In this document: piece by piece, positions 48,716 through 56,830 of the stretch | Layout of the letters: every line of letters begins with the position of its first letter | Numbering within the stretch: position 1 is the first letter of the stretch | Assembly (NCBI GenBank): GCA_963695195.1 | Contig: CAVOGE010000007.1 | Span: forward strand, 1,240,001-1,304,000 | Reading direction: 5' to 3' | DNA: 64,000 bases | Origin: CF-167 sp963695195 | GTDB lineage: Bacteria > Chloroflexota > Limnocylindria > QHBO01 | Notes under the pieces: model-generated | The model's input: only the letters and a program-made list of their open reading frames with translations | What the model was told of the DNA's origin: nothing | Database searches by the model: none | Program-made: the position numbers and the translations under genes

Positions 48716-48839
48716 CTAACGATCAAGGGTGGGCCTGTTTCGGTCGGGGTGGGGGCAGATAGGGGCCAGGAATTGCACCCCGGGGGAATCCAGACCCCTA
48801 CCAGGGCATTGGTTGATCGTTAGATCCGCCCGGTGGATC
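48700..48839. repeat. Inverted-repeat element, copy 1 (140 bp)
   Basis: Left arm GTTCCGCCCCATGGATCTA continuing ACGATCAA (48700-48726) and right arm 48813-48839 are imperfect inverted repeats; the inner 15 nt (GGATCTAACGATCAA and complement) are perfect. The interior holds CCAGGAATTGCACCCC. The same arms and, in reverse orientation, a similar interior occur at 54278-54427. No open reading frame of its own, so it is MITE-like. Confidence 0.6.
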
Positions 48840-49113
48840 AGCCAAGGGGAACGGGGGAACGGGGCCGGGAGACGAAGCGCCGGCAGCGGCCCCAGGGGAC
48901 GAAGTAGGTCGCCGATGCTCATGAAGTCGCGCGACTCGCCGACCGTGCCATCCAGCGGCAGCCGTACGAGGGTATTCATCCAGACCTTGAACGATCATTC
49001 CCCTATCAATGGTCTTCTGCATCTGTTGCCGTTCGTTTCAGGTAGCCGCTCGAACCTGAAGGTGGTTGGCTCGGCCACGCTGCGCCCGCAGGGCCCCTCT
49101 CTCGGCGGGAGTC
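48840..49113. other. Intergenic stretch before korD
   Basis: 274 nt, the first third purine-rich on the plus strand (GGGGAACGGGGGAACGGGG). I see no gene, hairpin or motif I can support apart from the korD -10 box just after it. Confidence 0.4.
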
Positions 49114-49119
49114 TACAAT
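49114..49119 (+). promoter_or_regulatory. -10 box of a leaderless promoter, korDABC
   Basis: TACAAT, 8 nt before the korD ATG at 49128, and no ribosome binding site. Confidence 0.5.
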
Positions 49120-49127
49120 CGGCCTCC

Positions 49128-49451
49128 ATGACCGATTCGAACCGGCCCGCTGCTTCTGCACTCGGCTTCGGGGCCGGGATCTCCACCGATCACCTCGATG
49201 GGATCCGCTGGGTCGACTACGCCAACATCAGCTGGAACCCGGTCTTCTGCAAACGCTGCGACATCTGCATCGAGATCTGCCCCAAGAACACCCTGGTCCT
49301 GCGCAACGATGTCATCCTCGAAGAGGAGAACTGCATCCTGTGCGGCCTGTGTGAACGCTACTGCCCCGATGTTGCGATCGAGATGATCCCCGAGGCGGTA
49401 GCGGCCCACGCGGCAGGCGGCTCGACCAGTTCCACCGGCGAGCCCGCCTAG
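49128..49451 (+). CDS. korD: 2-oxoacid:ferredoxin oxidoreductase, delta (ferredoxin) subunit
   Basis: 107 residues. Two [4Fe-4S] motifs: CKRCDICIEICPKNTL and CILCGLCERYCPDVAIEM, each CxxCxxCxxxCP. A 38-residue lead and a Gly/Ser/Ala tail flank them. It carries electrons from the thiamine-pyrophosphate centre of KorAB to the free ferredoxin. First of four tightly packed genes (3 nt to korA, then two overlaps), in the order D-A-B-C. Confidence 0.92.
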   Translation: MTDSNRPAASALGFGAGISTDHLDGIRWVDYANISWNPVFCKRCDICIEICPKNTLVLRNDVILEEENCILCGLCERYCPDVAIEMIPEAVAAHAAGGSTSSTGEPA

Positions 49452-49454
49452 TCC

Positions 49455-50591
49455 ATGCGCAAGCTCACCCAGGGCAATGAGGCGGTGGTCCGCGGTGCAC
49501 TCGCCGCCGGCGCCGATTACTTCGCCGGGTATCCCATCTCGCCCTCGACGGAGGTGCTCAACGTGGCCTCCGGCTGGGCTGCACAGCACCCCGAGTTCCG
49601 CTTCCTGCAGGCGGAAGACGAGATCGCCAGCGCCAACGCCATCATCGGCGCAAGCCTGGCCGGTGCGAAGTCATTCACCGCCACGAGCGGTCCGGGTTTC
49701 AGCCTGATGCAGGAAGCGATCGGCTACGCCCAGAAGGTCGGCGTGCCGTGCGTCTTCGTCAACGTCCAGCGGGTGGGGCCGGCGACCGGCATGCCGACCA
49801 TGCCCGGGCAGGGCGACATCATGCAGGTCAAATACGGCAGCACCGGGGACTACAGCCCCATCGCCTTCTACCCCAACGGGGTCGAAGAGACCTTCCGCCT
49901 GATGGTGGCCGCCTTCAATGCGGCCGAAGAGTCGCGCTCACCGGTCATCCTGCTGAGCGACACCTTCGTGGCGCACCTCAACGAGGTGGTCGACCTGGAC
50001 GAGGTCGGTACGACGGTCTCGGTCGTGCCTCGCACAGTCGCTGCCCTGGGCCGCCACGAACCCGGCAACCCGCGCTTCTTTGCCGGCGTGCTCATGTACG
50101 AGCACGGGCCCGATGCCGGCGAACCGGCGACGGCCGATGGCGACGAATACCTGCGCCAGTTCTACGAGACGAAGCACCGACACACGGCGGTGGCGGAGCG
50201 CTACGCGCTGTACGAGCACGGCTGGAACGTTGACGCCAAGGCGCTGGTCATCTGCTACGGCATCGTCAGTCGGGTCGCGGCTCCGCTCGCGGCGGACTAC
50301 GCCCTCTTCCGTCCGATCCGCATCCACCCCATGCTTGCTGACGAGATCCGCGCCATCGCCGACCGGTACGAGCAGATCGTGTGCATCGAGGCGAACGACG
50401 GGCAGTACGCCGACATGGTCGAGCTCACCCTTCGCAGGGAGGTGAAGCGCGTGCCGCTGCTCGGTGGTCGGATCAGCATCGAGGCCGTGCGCGAAGGCAT
50501 GGGGCGCGTGATGAGCGGTGGCCCTTCGGAGCCGCCGATCCCTCCGACCCCCGCTGACCGTGCCGAGCGCTCACCGCTGGGGATCGGTTGA
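49455..50591 (+). CDS. korA: 2-oxoacid:ferredoxin oxidoreductase, alpha subunit
   Basis: 378 residues. Pyrimidine-binding and transketolase-C-like domains: GNEAVVRGALAAGADYFAGYPISPSTEV, AEDEIASANAIIGASLAGAKSFTATSGPGFSLM and VNVQRVGPATGMPT, all quoted in part and typical of KorA/VorB-type alpha chains. The YPITPS-like element and the conserved Glu of QAEDE contact CoA and TPP. Oxidises 2-oxoglutarate or a related 2-oxoacid to acyl-CoA. Stop and the next start overlap (TGATG). Confidence 0.93.
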   Translation: MRKLTQGNEAVVRGALAAGADYFAGYPISPSTEVLNVASGWAAQHPEFRFLQAEDEIASANAIIGASLAGAKSFTATSGPGFSLMQEAIGYAQKVGVPCVFVNVQRVGPATGMPTMPGQGDIMQVKYGSTGDYSPIAFYPNGVEETFRLMVAAFNAAEESRSPVILLSDTFVAHLNEVVDLDEVGTTVSVVPRTVAALGRHEPGNPRFFAGVLMYEHGPDAGEPATADGDEYLRQFYETKHRHTAVAERYALYEHGWNVDAKALVICYGIVSRVAAPLAADYALFRPIRIHPMLADEIRAIADRYEQIVCIEANDGQYADMVELTLRREVKRVPLLGGRISIEAVREGMGRVMSGGPSEPPIPPTPADRAERSPLGIG

Positions 50592-51634
50592 TGGCCGAGC
50601 TGACCACGCTGGAGTCGCCCGGCCTTGATTTCAAGCGCCGCCTGAAGGTCGATCTCTTCCCGACCATCTGGTGCCCGGGCTGCGGGATCGGGACGATCAT
50701 GATCCAGCTCGCCATGGTCCTCGAGGAGATGGGACTCGACGAGACCAACACCATCCTGGTCACCGGCATCGGCTGCACCGGGCGGATGGGCAGCTACATG
50801 AAGCACGAGAGCGTGTACACCCTGCACGGCCGCACGCTCCCGGTGGCCGAGGCGATCAAGACGGTGCGTCCGGAGATGAACGTGATCGTGGTCTCCGGCG
50901 ATGGTGACACGGCCAGCATCGGCGGCAACCACCTGATCCACACCGTCCGCCGCAACGCGCGGCTGACCGTGCTGTGCAACAACAACGAGATCTACGGGCT
51001 GACGGGCGGCCAGACCGGGCCGACGACGCCAACCGCCACCAAGACCCTCTCCAGTCCGGGCGGCAATCCGAATTCGCCGATCAACCTGCAGGGCCTGATC
51101 CGCAGCTCGTCGCACGCGATGTACGCCAAGACGACGGTCTACCACCAGCTCCACATGCGCAACGTGATCCGCGAGGCGATCGAGCACGACGGGTTCTCGT
51201 TCGTGGACATCACCAGCCAGTGCATCGAGAACAACGGGCGCCGGATCGGGTTCGCATCGGCCAACGAGATGCTCACCTTCTATCGCAAGACGTACAAGCG
51301 CGCCCCGAAAGGCGCGCGGCAGCTGGCTCCCTTCGAGATCGGCGTCCTCTATCCCGATGGCCACCCGTCGGCGGGGGATGGCACCGTCGCATCGACCGCC
51401 AAGGAGTCGACGGCAGCGGCCGTCGCAGGTGGACCCGTGCCGGCCTCCGCACCTGTCCGCGAGAAGGCTCCGGCCAGTGACGAAGAGAAGGCACGCCGCC
51501 GCGCGGAATCGCAGAAACGGCTGGCGCTCATGTCGCGACTCGATCCGGCGGTGAAGCTCGATGTCGCGACCGGCAAGATCAGCCTGGCCGACGCCCTGCG
51601 GGCCGCGGGGATCGACCCCGACGCGGCACCCTGA
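50591..51634 (+). CDS. korB: 2-oxoacid:ferredoxin oxidoreductase, beta subunit with C-terminal extension
   Basis: 347 residues. TPP-binding domain: FPTIWCPGCGIGTIM, GIGCTGRMGSYM, VSGDGDTASIGGNHLIHTVRRN (quoted from GDGDTASIGGNHLIH) and NNNEIYGLTGGQTGPTTP. The Cys pair of CPGC helps bind the first cluster. Typical KorB is about 280-290 residues; here about 65 extra residues follow (Ala/Lys/Glu-rich, ending KISLADALRAAGIDPDAAP). This tail looks like a helical appendage and may tether another subunit. Overlaps korC by one base. Confidence 0.93.
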   Translation: MAELTTLESPGLDFKRRLKVDLFPTIWCPGCGIGTIMIQLAMVLEEMGLDETNTILVTGIGCTGRMGSYMKHESVYTLHGRTLPVAEAIKTVRPEMNVIVVSGDGDTASIGGNHLIHTVRRNARLTVLCNNNEIYGLTGGQTGPTTPTATKTLSSPGGNPNSPINLQGLIRSSSHAMYAKTTVYHQLHMRNVIREAIEHDGFSFVDITSQCIENNGRRIGFASANEMLTFYRKTYKRAPKGARQLAPFEIGVLYPDGHPSAGDGTVASTAKESTAAAVAGGPVPASAPVREKAPASDEEKARRRAESQKRLALMSRLDPAVKLDVATGKISLADALRAAGIDPDAAP

Positions 51635-52254
51635 TGTCCACGCGGATCGCGCTCGACGGGGTCGGCGGCCAGGGCGTGCGCCTGATCGCCGGGATCCTGG
51701 GCGCCCTCCTCGCCCGGATGGGCAAGGAGGTCACCGTACTGTTCGACTACGACTCGTCCGTGCGTGGCAGCATGTCCGACGCCTTTGTCATCTTCAGCGA
51801 CTACCCGATCAGCAACCCGGTGGTCGAGGAGGCCGACATCATGCTCAAGCTCGCCGACAAGGGGCATCCGCGCATCGCCGGGCGAATGGTCGTGACCGAC
51901 CTTGGCCTCGGATCTCCTGGCGACGAGCAGATCCCATTCGGATCGCTCGGCTCGGAACACTTCGGCAAGGAGCTGTTCGGCAACATGATTGCGCTCGGTC
52001 GCCTGCTGCGCCTGGCGGAGATCGAACTCGACGACGATGCCATCCGCGACACGCTCCCCCAGCGCTACCAGGCTGAAAACCTCGCCGCGATTCGGTTCGG
52101 TTACCACCTGACCCGCGATGAGATTGACCGGCTCGCCGCTGCGGCGCCGCCCAGCCGCTTCGAGATGAACGACGCAGCCGCTCCGGGCCATCGGGCCACC
52201 GGCGTGGGTGCCGGCACGCAGTCGGCGCCGTCGCATACCGCCGAGACCGGCTAG
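51634..52254 (+). CDS. korC: 2-oxoacid:ferredoxin oxidoreductase, gamma subunit
   Basis: 206 residues. RIALDGVGGQGVRLIAGIL is the gamma-chain hallmark (G-x-G-G-Q-G). The following parts include FDYDSSVRGSMSDAFVIFSD, ADKGHPRIAGRMVVTDLGLG and GNMIALGRLLRLAEI. The subunit completes the CoA-binding unit of the enzyme. The last 30 residues are Ala/Gly/Thr-rich and probably disordered. Its stop overlaps the end of the convergent DapA-like gene by 4 nt. Confidence 0.92.
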   Translation: MSTRIALDGVGGQGVRLIAGILGALLARMGKEVTVLFDYDSSVRGSMSDAFVIFSDYPISNPVVEEADIMLKLADKGHPRIAGRMVVTDLGLGSPGDEQIPFGSLGSEHFGKELFGNMIALGRLLRLAEIELDDDAIRDTLPQRYQAENLAAIRFGYHLTRDEIDRLAAAAPPSRFEMNDAAAPGHRATGVGAGTQSAPSHTAETG

Positions 52255-53118
52255 CTCCCGAGGACGCCCAACCCGTCGAGCGCCGAGTCGAGGCGTCCGA
52301 CCTCCTCGGCGTGGAGGGGACGCATCGGCGCCCGCATGCCGGGCCCGATCGGAACCCCTCGTCGGGCGAGCACATGCTTGACCGATGCGATGAACGGCTG
52401 CGCCTCCATCGCGTCGCGAAGGCCCGTCAGGCGTGATTCCGCCGCGGCGTCGGGCCGGTCGAGCGCGCCGCGGACCACGTCCGGGAAGGCGGCGGCCAGC
52501 CCGCTGACGGCCCCGAGTGCGCCGCGCGCCAGTGCCGGGACGATGAGAGGCTCCGAGCCCGACGAAGACGGGCAGGTCCAGCTCGAGGTAGGGAACGACC
52601 TTCTCGAACGGCGACTCGCTGACCTTCAGGCCGGCCAGGTTGTCCGCGCGCTGGCGGACGCGCCCGACCACGTCGATGGGGACCGGGTATCCGCTGCGCG
52701 CGGCGAAGGCATAGATGAAGAAGGGGAGCGGCGCGCACGCGGCGGCGGCGGCTACCAGGTGCTCGGTCAGCGCCGCCGCGTCGAGCGGGAAGTACGGCGG
52801 CGGGATCACCGCCACTGCGTCAGCGCCGATCTCCGCGGCGTGGGCCGCCAGGTCGACGGTGTCGGCGGTGGACTGCGCGCCTCCGTGGACGATGAGCATG
52901 CCCCGGACCGCCGCCCGAAAGACGACTGCGGCGCGCTTGCGCTCGTCCAAGGTGAGGAGGATCCCCTCGCCGGTCGTGCCGCAGGCGAATGCGCCGTCCG
53001 CTCCGTGGTCCTCGCCGAAGCGGACCATTGGCCATATCGCGGCCTCGTCGAGGCGGCGGCCGCCCTCGCTCAGTGGCGTCGCGACGGCCACGATGAGGGG
53101 TGTGCGGTTGAACTCCAT
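52251..53118 (-). pseudogene. Dihydrodipicolinate synthase-family aldolase (DapA/NAL) with a frameshift
   Basis: Class I aldolase barrel of the DapA/N-acetylneuraminate lyase family. The 5' part has LIVAVATPLSEGGRRLDEAA, ACGTTGEGILLTLDERKR, PPPYFPLDAAALTEHL and FIYAFAARSGYPVP, and the Schiff-base Lys in LAGLKVSES. The frame breaks after LPVFVG: the expected SEPLIVPALARGALGAVSG is in the next frame. Removing one base from the CCC at 52558-52560 (GGG on the coding strand) repairs it to a 288-residue protein. Substrate is a pyruvate adduct, not definable. ATG 53118 with a -10 box 8 nt upstream. Confidence 0.82.
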
Positions 53119-53126
53119 GGCGGCCA

Positions 53127-53132
53127 AGGGTA
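53127..53132 (-). promoter_or_regulatory. -10 box, DapA-like gene
   Basis: TACCCT on the minus strand, 8 nt before the ATG at 53118. Confidence 0.4.
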
Positions 53133-53167
53133 GCCGGTTCCCCTTGCCGATGCGCCCCCGCGAGGGC

Positions 53168-53173
53168 TAGTCT
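53168..53173 (+). promoter_or_regulatory. -10 box, adenosine deaminase gene
   Basis: TAGTCT, 10 nt before the ATG at 53184; no ribosome binding site. Confidence 0.4.
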
Positions 53174-53183
53174 GACGGCCAGC

Positions 53184-54320
53184 ATGGCCGCCGCTCCGCT
53201 CGACCTGTCCACCATCCGCCGCGCGCCCAAGGTGCTGCTCCACGAGCACCTCGACGGTGGCCTGCGCTCCGCCACGTTGATCGAGCTTGCCGGGGAGATC
53301 GGCTACACCGGCCTGCCGACGCATGACCCCGGTGAGCTGGCCACCTGGTTCAAGCCCGCTCCCGGCGAAGGTGGCCGATCCCTGGTCCGCTACCTCGAGG
53401 CATTCGACCATACCGTGGCGGTGATGCAGACCGCCGAGGCGATCGAGCGCGTGGCGACTGAATCAGTGGAGGATCTGGCGGACGACGGCGTGGTCTACGC
53501 CGAGATCCGGTTCGCCCCGGAGCAGCACCTGCGCGAGGGGCTGACGCTTGACGAGGTGGTCGACGCCGCCGTCGCAGGAGTGCGGCGTGCCACCGCCGGC
53601 CGTCCGATCGTGGTCGAACTGCTCCTGTCCGGCATGCGCCAGGCGGCGCGATCGGTGGAGATCGCCGAGCTGGCGGTGCGACATCGGGATAGCGGGGTGG
53701 CCGGCTTCGACGTCGCCGGGCCGGAGAAGGGCTACCCGCCGACTCGCTACCTGGATGCATTCCAGCTGATCGCCCACGAGAACTTCCACTTCACCATCCA
53801 CGCCGGCGAGGCGTTCGGCCTGCCGTCGATCTGGGAGGCACTGCAGTGGTGTGGCGCCGAGCGACTCGGGCACGGAGTTCGGATCGTGGACGACATCACC
53901 GTCGCCCCGGACGGACGCGTCACGCTCGGGAGACTTGCCACGTACGTGCGCGATCGACGGATCCCGCTGGAGATGTGCCCCACCTCCAACGTGGACACCG
54001 GGGCGGTTGCCAGCCTGGCCGATCATCCGATCGAACTGCTCAAGCGCCTCCGCTTCCGGGTCACACTGAACACCGACAACCGCCTGATGAGCCAGATCAG
54101 CCTGTCGGACGAATTCGCCAGCATGGTCACCACCTTCGGATGGGACCTGGCCGACATGGAGTGGCTCACCCTCAACGCCATCAAGAGCGCGTTCCACCCA
54201 TTCGAAGGCCGGCTGCGGATCATCAATGAACAGGTGAAGCCCGGCTATGCGCGGCTTCGCGCCGAGTCCGCGGCCGCGTTCCACCGGGTGGATCCAACGA
54301 TCACGGGTCGGCCTGGATGA
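53184..54320 (+). CDS. add: Adenosine deaminase
   Basis: 378-residue TIM-barrel zinc hydrolase that converts (deoxy)adenosine to inosine in purine salvage. Zinc and catalytic residues: LLHEHLDGGLR (two His), TIHAGEAFG (His and catalytic Glu), RLGHGVRI (His) and TLNTDNRLMS (Asp pair region). The substrate-binding CPTSNVDTGA is complete. The last 13 codons (FHRVDPTITGRPG) lie inside the left arm of the inverted-repeat element at 54278, so the present C-terminus was probably supplied by the element. Confidence 0.94.
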   Translation: MAAAPLDLSTIRRAPKVLLHEHLDGGLRSATLIELAGEIGYTGLPTHDPGELATWFKPAPGEGGRSLVRYLEAFDHTVAVMQTAEAIERVATESVEDLADDGVVYAEIRFAPEQHLREGLTLDEVVDAAVAGVRRATAGRPIVVELLLSGMRQAARSVEIAELAVRHRDSGVAGFDVAGPEKGYPPTRYLDAFQLIAHENFHFTIHAGEAFGLPSIWEALQWCGAERLGHGVRIVDDITVAPDGRVTLGRLATYVRDRRIPLEMCPTSNVDTGAVASLADHPIELLKRLRFRVTLNTDNRLMSQISLSDEFASMVTTFGWDLADMEWLTLNAIKSAFHPFEGRLRIINEQVKPGYARLRAESAAAFHRVDPTITGRPG

Positions 54321-54427
54321 GGTCGGAATTCCCTGGTGGGGCAATTCTTGGACCGCATCTCGCCCGAAATGGGGCTGAACTGGCGCTTATCGGTCCAAGG
54401 TTGATCGTTAGATCCGCTCGGTGGAAC
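54278..54427. repeat. Inverted-repeat element, copy 2 (150 bp)
   Basis: Left arm 54278-54303 (GTTCCACCGGGTGGATCCA then ACGATCA) and right arm 54402-54427 (TGATCGTTAGATCCGCTC then GGTGGAAC) are 26-nt imperfect inverted repeats with 3 mismatches. Compared with copy 1 the right arms agree for about 30 nt. The interior (GAATTCCCTGGTGGGGCAATTCTTGG region) resembles that of copy 1 in reverse complement. It covers the 3' end of add and most of the gap to fdxA. Confidence 0.65.
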
Positions 54428-54543
54428 AGCCTCCATGGGAATCACAACTAGCCGCTGGTGAGCCCGGACGGGCGAGTCGCGGGAGTCATCGGTGTATTCT
54501 CAGGTCTGCGAACGACCCACCCTGCACGAGGGATCTCGAGACC

Positions 54544-54786
54544 ATGACCTACGTGATCGTTGAGCCATGCGTCGGCGTCAAGGACGCGTCGTGCGTGGAC
54601 GTCTGCCCGGTTGACTGCATCCACACCACCGATGAGGCACCGATCTACTACATCGACCCCGATGAGTGCATCGACTGTGGCGCCTGCGAACCGGAGTGCC
54701 CGGTGACGGCGATCTTCGCCGAGGATGCGGTACCCGAGCAATGGACGAACTACACGCAGATCAACGCTGACTTCTTCAAGCGCTGA
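54544..54786 (+). CDS. fdxA: 7Fe ferredoxin
   Basis: 80-residue ferredoxin with a first cluster set Cys9, Cys17, Cys21 (CVGVKDASCVDVCPVDC, [3Fe-4S] plus Cys25) and a second set Cys42, 45, 48, 52 (CIDCGACEPECP). The longer spacing in the first motif marks the 7Fe (one 3Fe-4S, one 4Fe-4S) type. It is a likely electron acceptor for KorDABC 2.3 kb away. GAGG lies some 13-16 nt before the ATG. The upstream 223-nt gap is occupied by the repeat element and a possible -10 (TATTCT near 54497). Confidence 0.94.
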   Translation: MTYVIVEPCVGVKDASCVDVCPVDCIHTTDEAPIYYIDPDECIDCGACEPECPVTAIFAEDAVPEQWTNYTQINADFFKR

Positions 54787-54793
54787 CGCTGCC

Positions 54794-55102
54794 GTGGTTC
54801 GGCTGATTGCCCTGTACAGCACGCCGGATGATCCGGTCGCCTTCGACGCCCACTACCGTGATGTCCACACCCCGATCATCCGCCGTTACCCGAAGCTGAC
54901 TGATCTCCGCCTCACCAGGCCCGATGGGGTTGGCGGGCGGCCCCCGGCCTTCTACCTGATGGCCGAGATGAGCTTCGACAGCCGGGCGGATCTCGACGGG
55001 GCGATGGCCTCCGAGGCGGGCCGCGAGAGCGGACGTGACCTGCGCAACTTCGCGCAGGCGGGAGTCACCCTGCTGGTCGCCGATGAGGCGGCCGATGGCT
55101 GA
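54794..55102 (+). CDS. EthD-like dimeric alpha/beta-barrel protein
   Basis: 102 residues. VVRLIALYSTPDDPVAFDAHYRDVHTPIIRRYPKLTDLRL (quoted from ALYSTPDDPVAFDAHYRDVH) is the start of an EthD/DUF-type domain with the H-Y-x-x-x-H-x-P motif. RPPAFYLMAEMSFDS and MASEAGRESGRDLRNFA follow. EthD proteins accompany ring-modifying oxygenases and crotonases; the role may be isomerase- or cyclase-like. GTG start at 54794, 7 nt after fdxA. It overlaps the next crotonase gene by 8 nt, so the two are translated together. Confidence 0.82.
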   Translation: MVRLIALYSTPDDPVAFDAHYRDVHTPIIRRYPKLTDLRLTRPDGVGGRPPAFYLMAEMSFDSRADLDGAMASEAGRESGRDLRNFAQAGVTLLVADEAADG

Positions 55103-56051
55103 GCCGAGCGCACCACTGCCGGTCGAGCCCGGGGCGCTCGGCTTCAAGCGGATCGCCTACGCGAAGGACGCCGATACGGGCGTGGCGACGGTCATGATCG
55201 ACCGCCCAGCCGTACTCAATGCCTTCGACTTCCAGACGCTCCGCGAGCTCGGGCGTGCGTTCGAGGACGCGTCCTGGGACGACGCGGTGGCCGTGGTCGT
55301 GGTCACCGGCGCCGGGGATCGAGCCTTCTGCACCGGGGCGGACCTCGACGAGCAGGCGGAGATGGGCGCGGTGAGCGGGCAGTACTGGCGCTGGATGGGC
55401 GCCTTCATCGAGATGCACGACCGGCTGCGCAACATCGGCAAGCCGACGATCGCGCGGATCAACGGGGTCTGCGTCGGTGGCGGCAACGAGCTGCAGATGG
55501 CCTGCGACCTGTCCGTGATGGTGGACGACGCCTACATTCGCCACGTCGGGCCAGAACATGGTTCGGTCCCGGCCGGCGGAGCCACCCAGTGGCTGCCCCT
55601 GCTGGTGGGGGACCGTCGGGCACGCGAGATCGTGATGCTGTGTGAGCCGATCCGCCCGGTCCAGGCACTCGAGTGGGGCCTGGTCAGTCGGATCGTGCCG
55701 CGCGCCGATCTGGATGACGCCGTGGCGATGATGGCCGCCAGCCTGCGCGCCAAGCTGCCGGAGGCGCTCCGCTATACGAAGACCCAGCTGAATTGGTGGC
55801 GCGACATGGTGTGGGCGCAGACCGTGACCCACGCCCGCGATTGGCTGGCCATCCATTCGACGTCGGACGAGACACACGAGGCGGTCGCGGCATTCCACGA
55901 GAAGCGTGCACCCCGCTACGAGGAGCTGCGCCAGCTGGCCGGTGCGCCGCGGACCTGCTCCGATTGCGGGGCGACCGGACTTCCGGCCTCGCACGGGTTC
56001 TGTGGAGCATGCGGTGCGGCTCTGCCGGACGCCTTCGAGGCGATCCCGTGA
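55095..56051 (+). CDS. Crotonase-family enzyme with C-terminal zinc ribbon
   Basis: 318 residues. Crotonase fold: TVMIDRPAVLNAFDFQTLRE, oxyanion-hole GAGDRAFCTGADLDE and CVGGGNELQMACDL. The stretch VGPEHGSVPAGGATQWLPLLVGDRRAREIVM (quoted to VPAGGATQW) stands where enoyl-CoA hydratases have the second Glu. Its Gly-Ser-x-Pro-x-Gly-Gly form recalls ring hydrolases such as 6-oxocyclohexene-carbonyl-CoA hydrolase, but I am unsure. The last 30 residues (CSDCGATGLPASHGFCGACG) form a CxxC-x12-CxxC zinc ribbon, which ordinary crotonases lack. GAGG precedes ATG 55095. Confidence 0.85.
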   Translation: MAEPSAPLPVEPGALGFKRIAYAKDADTGVATVMIDRPAVLNAFDFQTLRELGRAFEDASWDDAVAVVVVTGAGDRAFCTGADLDEQAEMGAVSGQYWRWMGAFIEMHDRLRNIGKPTIARINGVCVGGGNELQMACDLSVMVDDAYIRHVGPEHGSVPAGGATQWLPLLVGDRRAREIVMLCEPIRPVQALEWGLVSRIVPRADLDDAVAMMAASLRAKLPEALRYTKTQLNWWRDMVWAQTVTHARDWLAIHSTSDETHEAVAAFHEKRAPRYEELRQLAGAPRTCSDCGATGLPASHGFCGACGAALPDAFEAIP

Positions 56052-56830
56052 ACGACGAGCCGCTGGTGATCGTCGAGCGCGACGAGGTGCGCCACGTGGC
56101 GCTGCTCCGTTTCAACCGGCCCAGGCAGCTGAACGCGCTCAACGCGCAGGTGATGGACGAGCTGTGTCGGGCGCTCGAGGAGCTCGATGCCGACGAGGCG
56201 ATTCGCTGCATGGTCGTCACCGGCAACGAACGAGCCTTCGCCGCCGGCGCCGACATCGGCGAGATGGCGACGGCCTCCCCGATCGACATGCTCCGCGGCA
56301 ACCGGATCGCCCAGTGGGATCGCGTGCGGCGTATCTCGAAACCGGTGATCGCCGCCGTTGCCGGCTGGTGCCTGGGCGGCGGCTGCGAACTGGCCATGGC
56401 CCTCGACCTGATCGTGGCCGCCGAGAGCGCTCGATTCGGACAACCGGAGATCGACATCGGCGTGATCCCCGGCGCGGGTGGCACGCAGCGCCTCACGCGC
56501 GCCGTGGGCAAGAGCCGTGCCATGGAGATGGTGCTCACCGGGGAGCCGATCGACGCCCGCGAGGCGCATCGGCTCGGACTGGTGACCCGCGTGGTGCCCG
56601 ACGAGTTGCTCGTCGAGGACGCGCTGGCCCTGGCCGCGAAGATCGCCACCAGGTCACCGCTGGCAACCCGCCTGGCCAAGGAGTCGATCAACGCCGCCTT
56701 CGAGATGGACCTGACCGAGGGCCTGGCGCACGAACGCCGCCTCTTCTACCTCCTGTTCGCGTCTGCGGATCAGAAGGAGGGGATGGCGGCGTTCCTGGAG
56801 AAGCGGAAGCCGGAGTTCACCGGGCGCTAG
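56048..56830 (+). CDS. Enoyl-CoA hydratase
   Basis: 260-residue crotonase. LLRFNRPRQLNALNAQVMDE, GNERAFAAGADIGEMA (oxyanion hole), AGWCLGGGCELAMALDL (first catalytic Glu) and ARFGQPEIDIGVIPGAGGTQRL (second Glu in PEI) are all intact, so it should hydrate trans-2-enoyl-CoA. A final EGMAAFLEKRKPEFTGR is family-typical. GTG start overlaps the previous stop (GTGA). The position after the zinc-ribbon crotonase suggests consecutive steps of one acyl-CoA pathway. Convergent with the 63-residue gene (overlap 14 nt). Confidence 0.94.
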   Translation: MNDEPLVIVERDEVRHVALLRFNRPRQLNALNAQVMDELCRALEELDADEAIRCMVVTGNERAFAAGADIGEMATASPIDMLRGNRIAQWDRVRRISKPVIAAVAGWCLGGGCELAMALDLIVAAESARFGQPEIDIGVIPGAGGTQRLTRAVGKSRAMEMVLTGEPIDAREAHRLGLVTRVVPDELLVEDALALAAKIATRSPLATRLAKESINAAFEMDLTEGLAHERRLFYLLFASADQKEGMAAFLEKRKPEFTGR

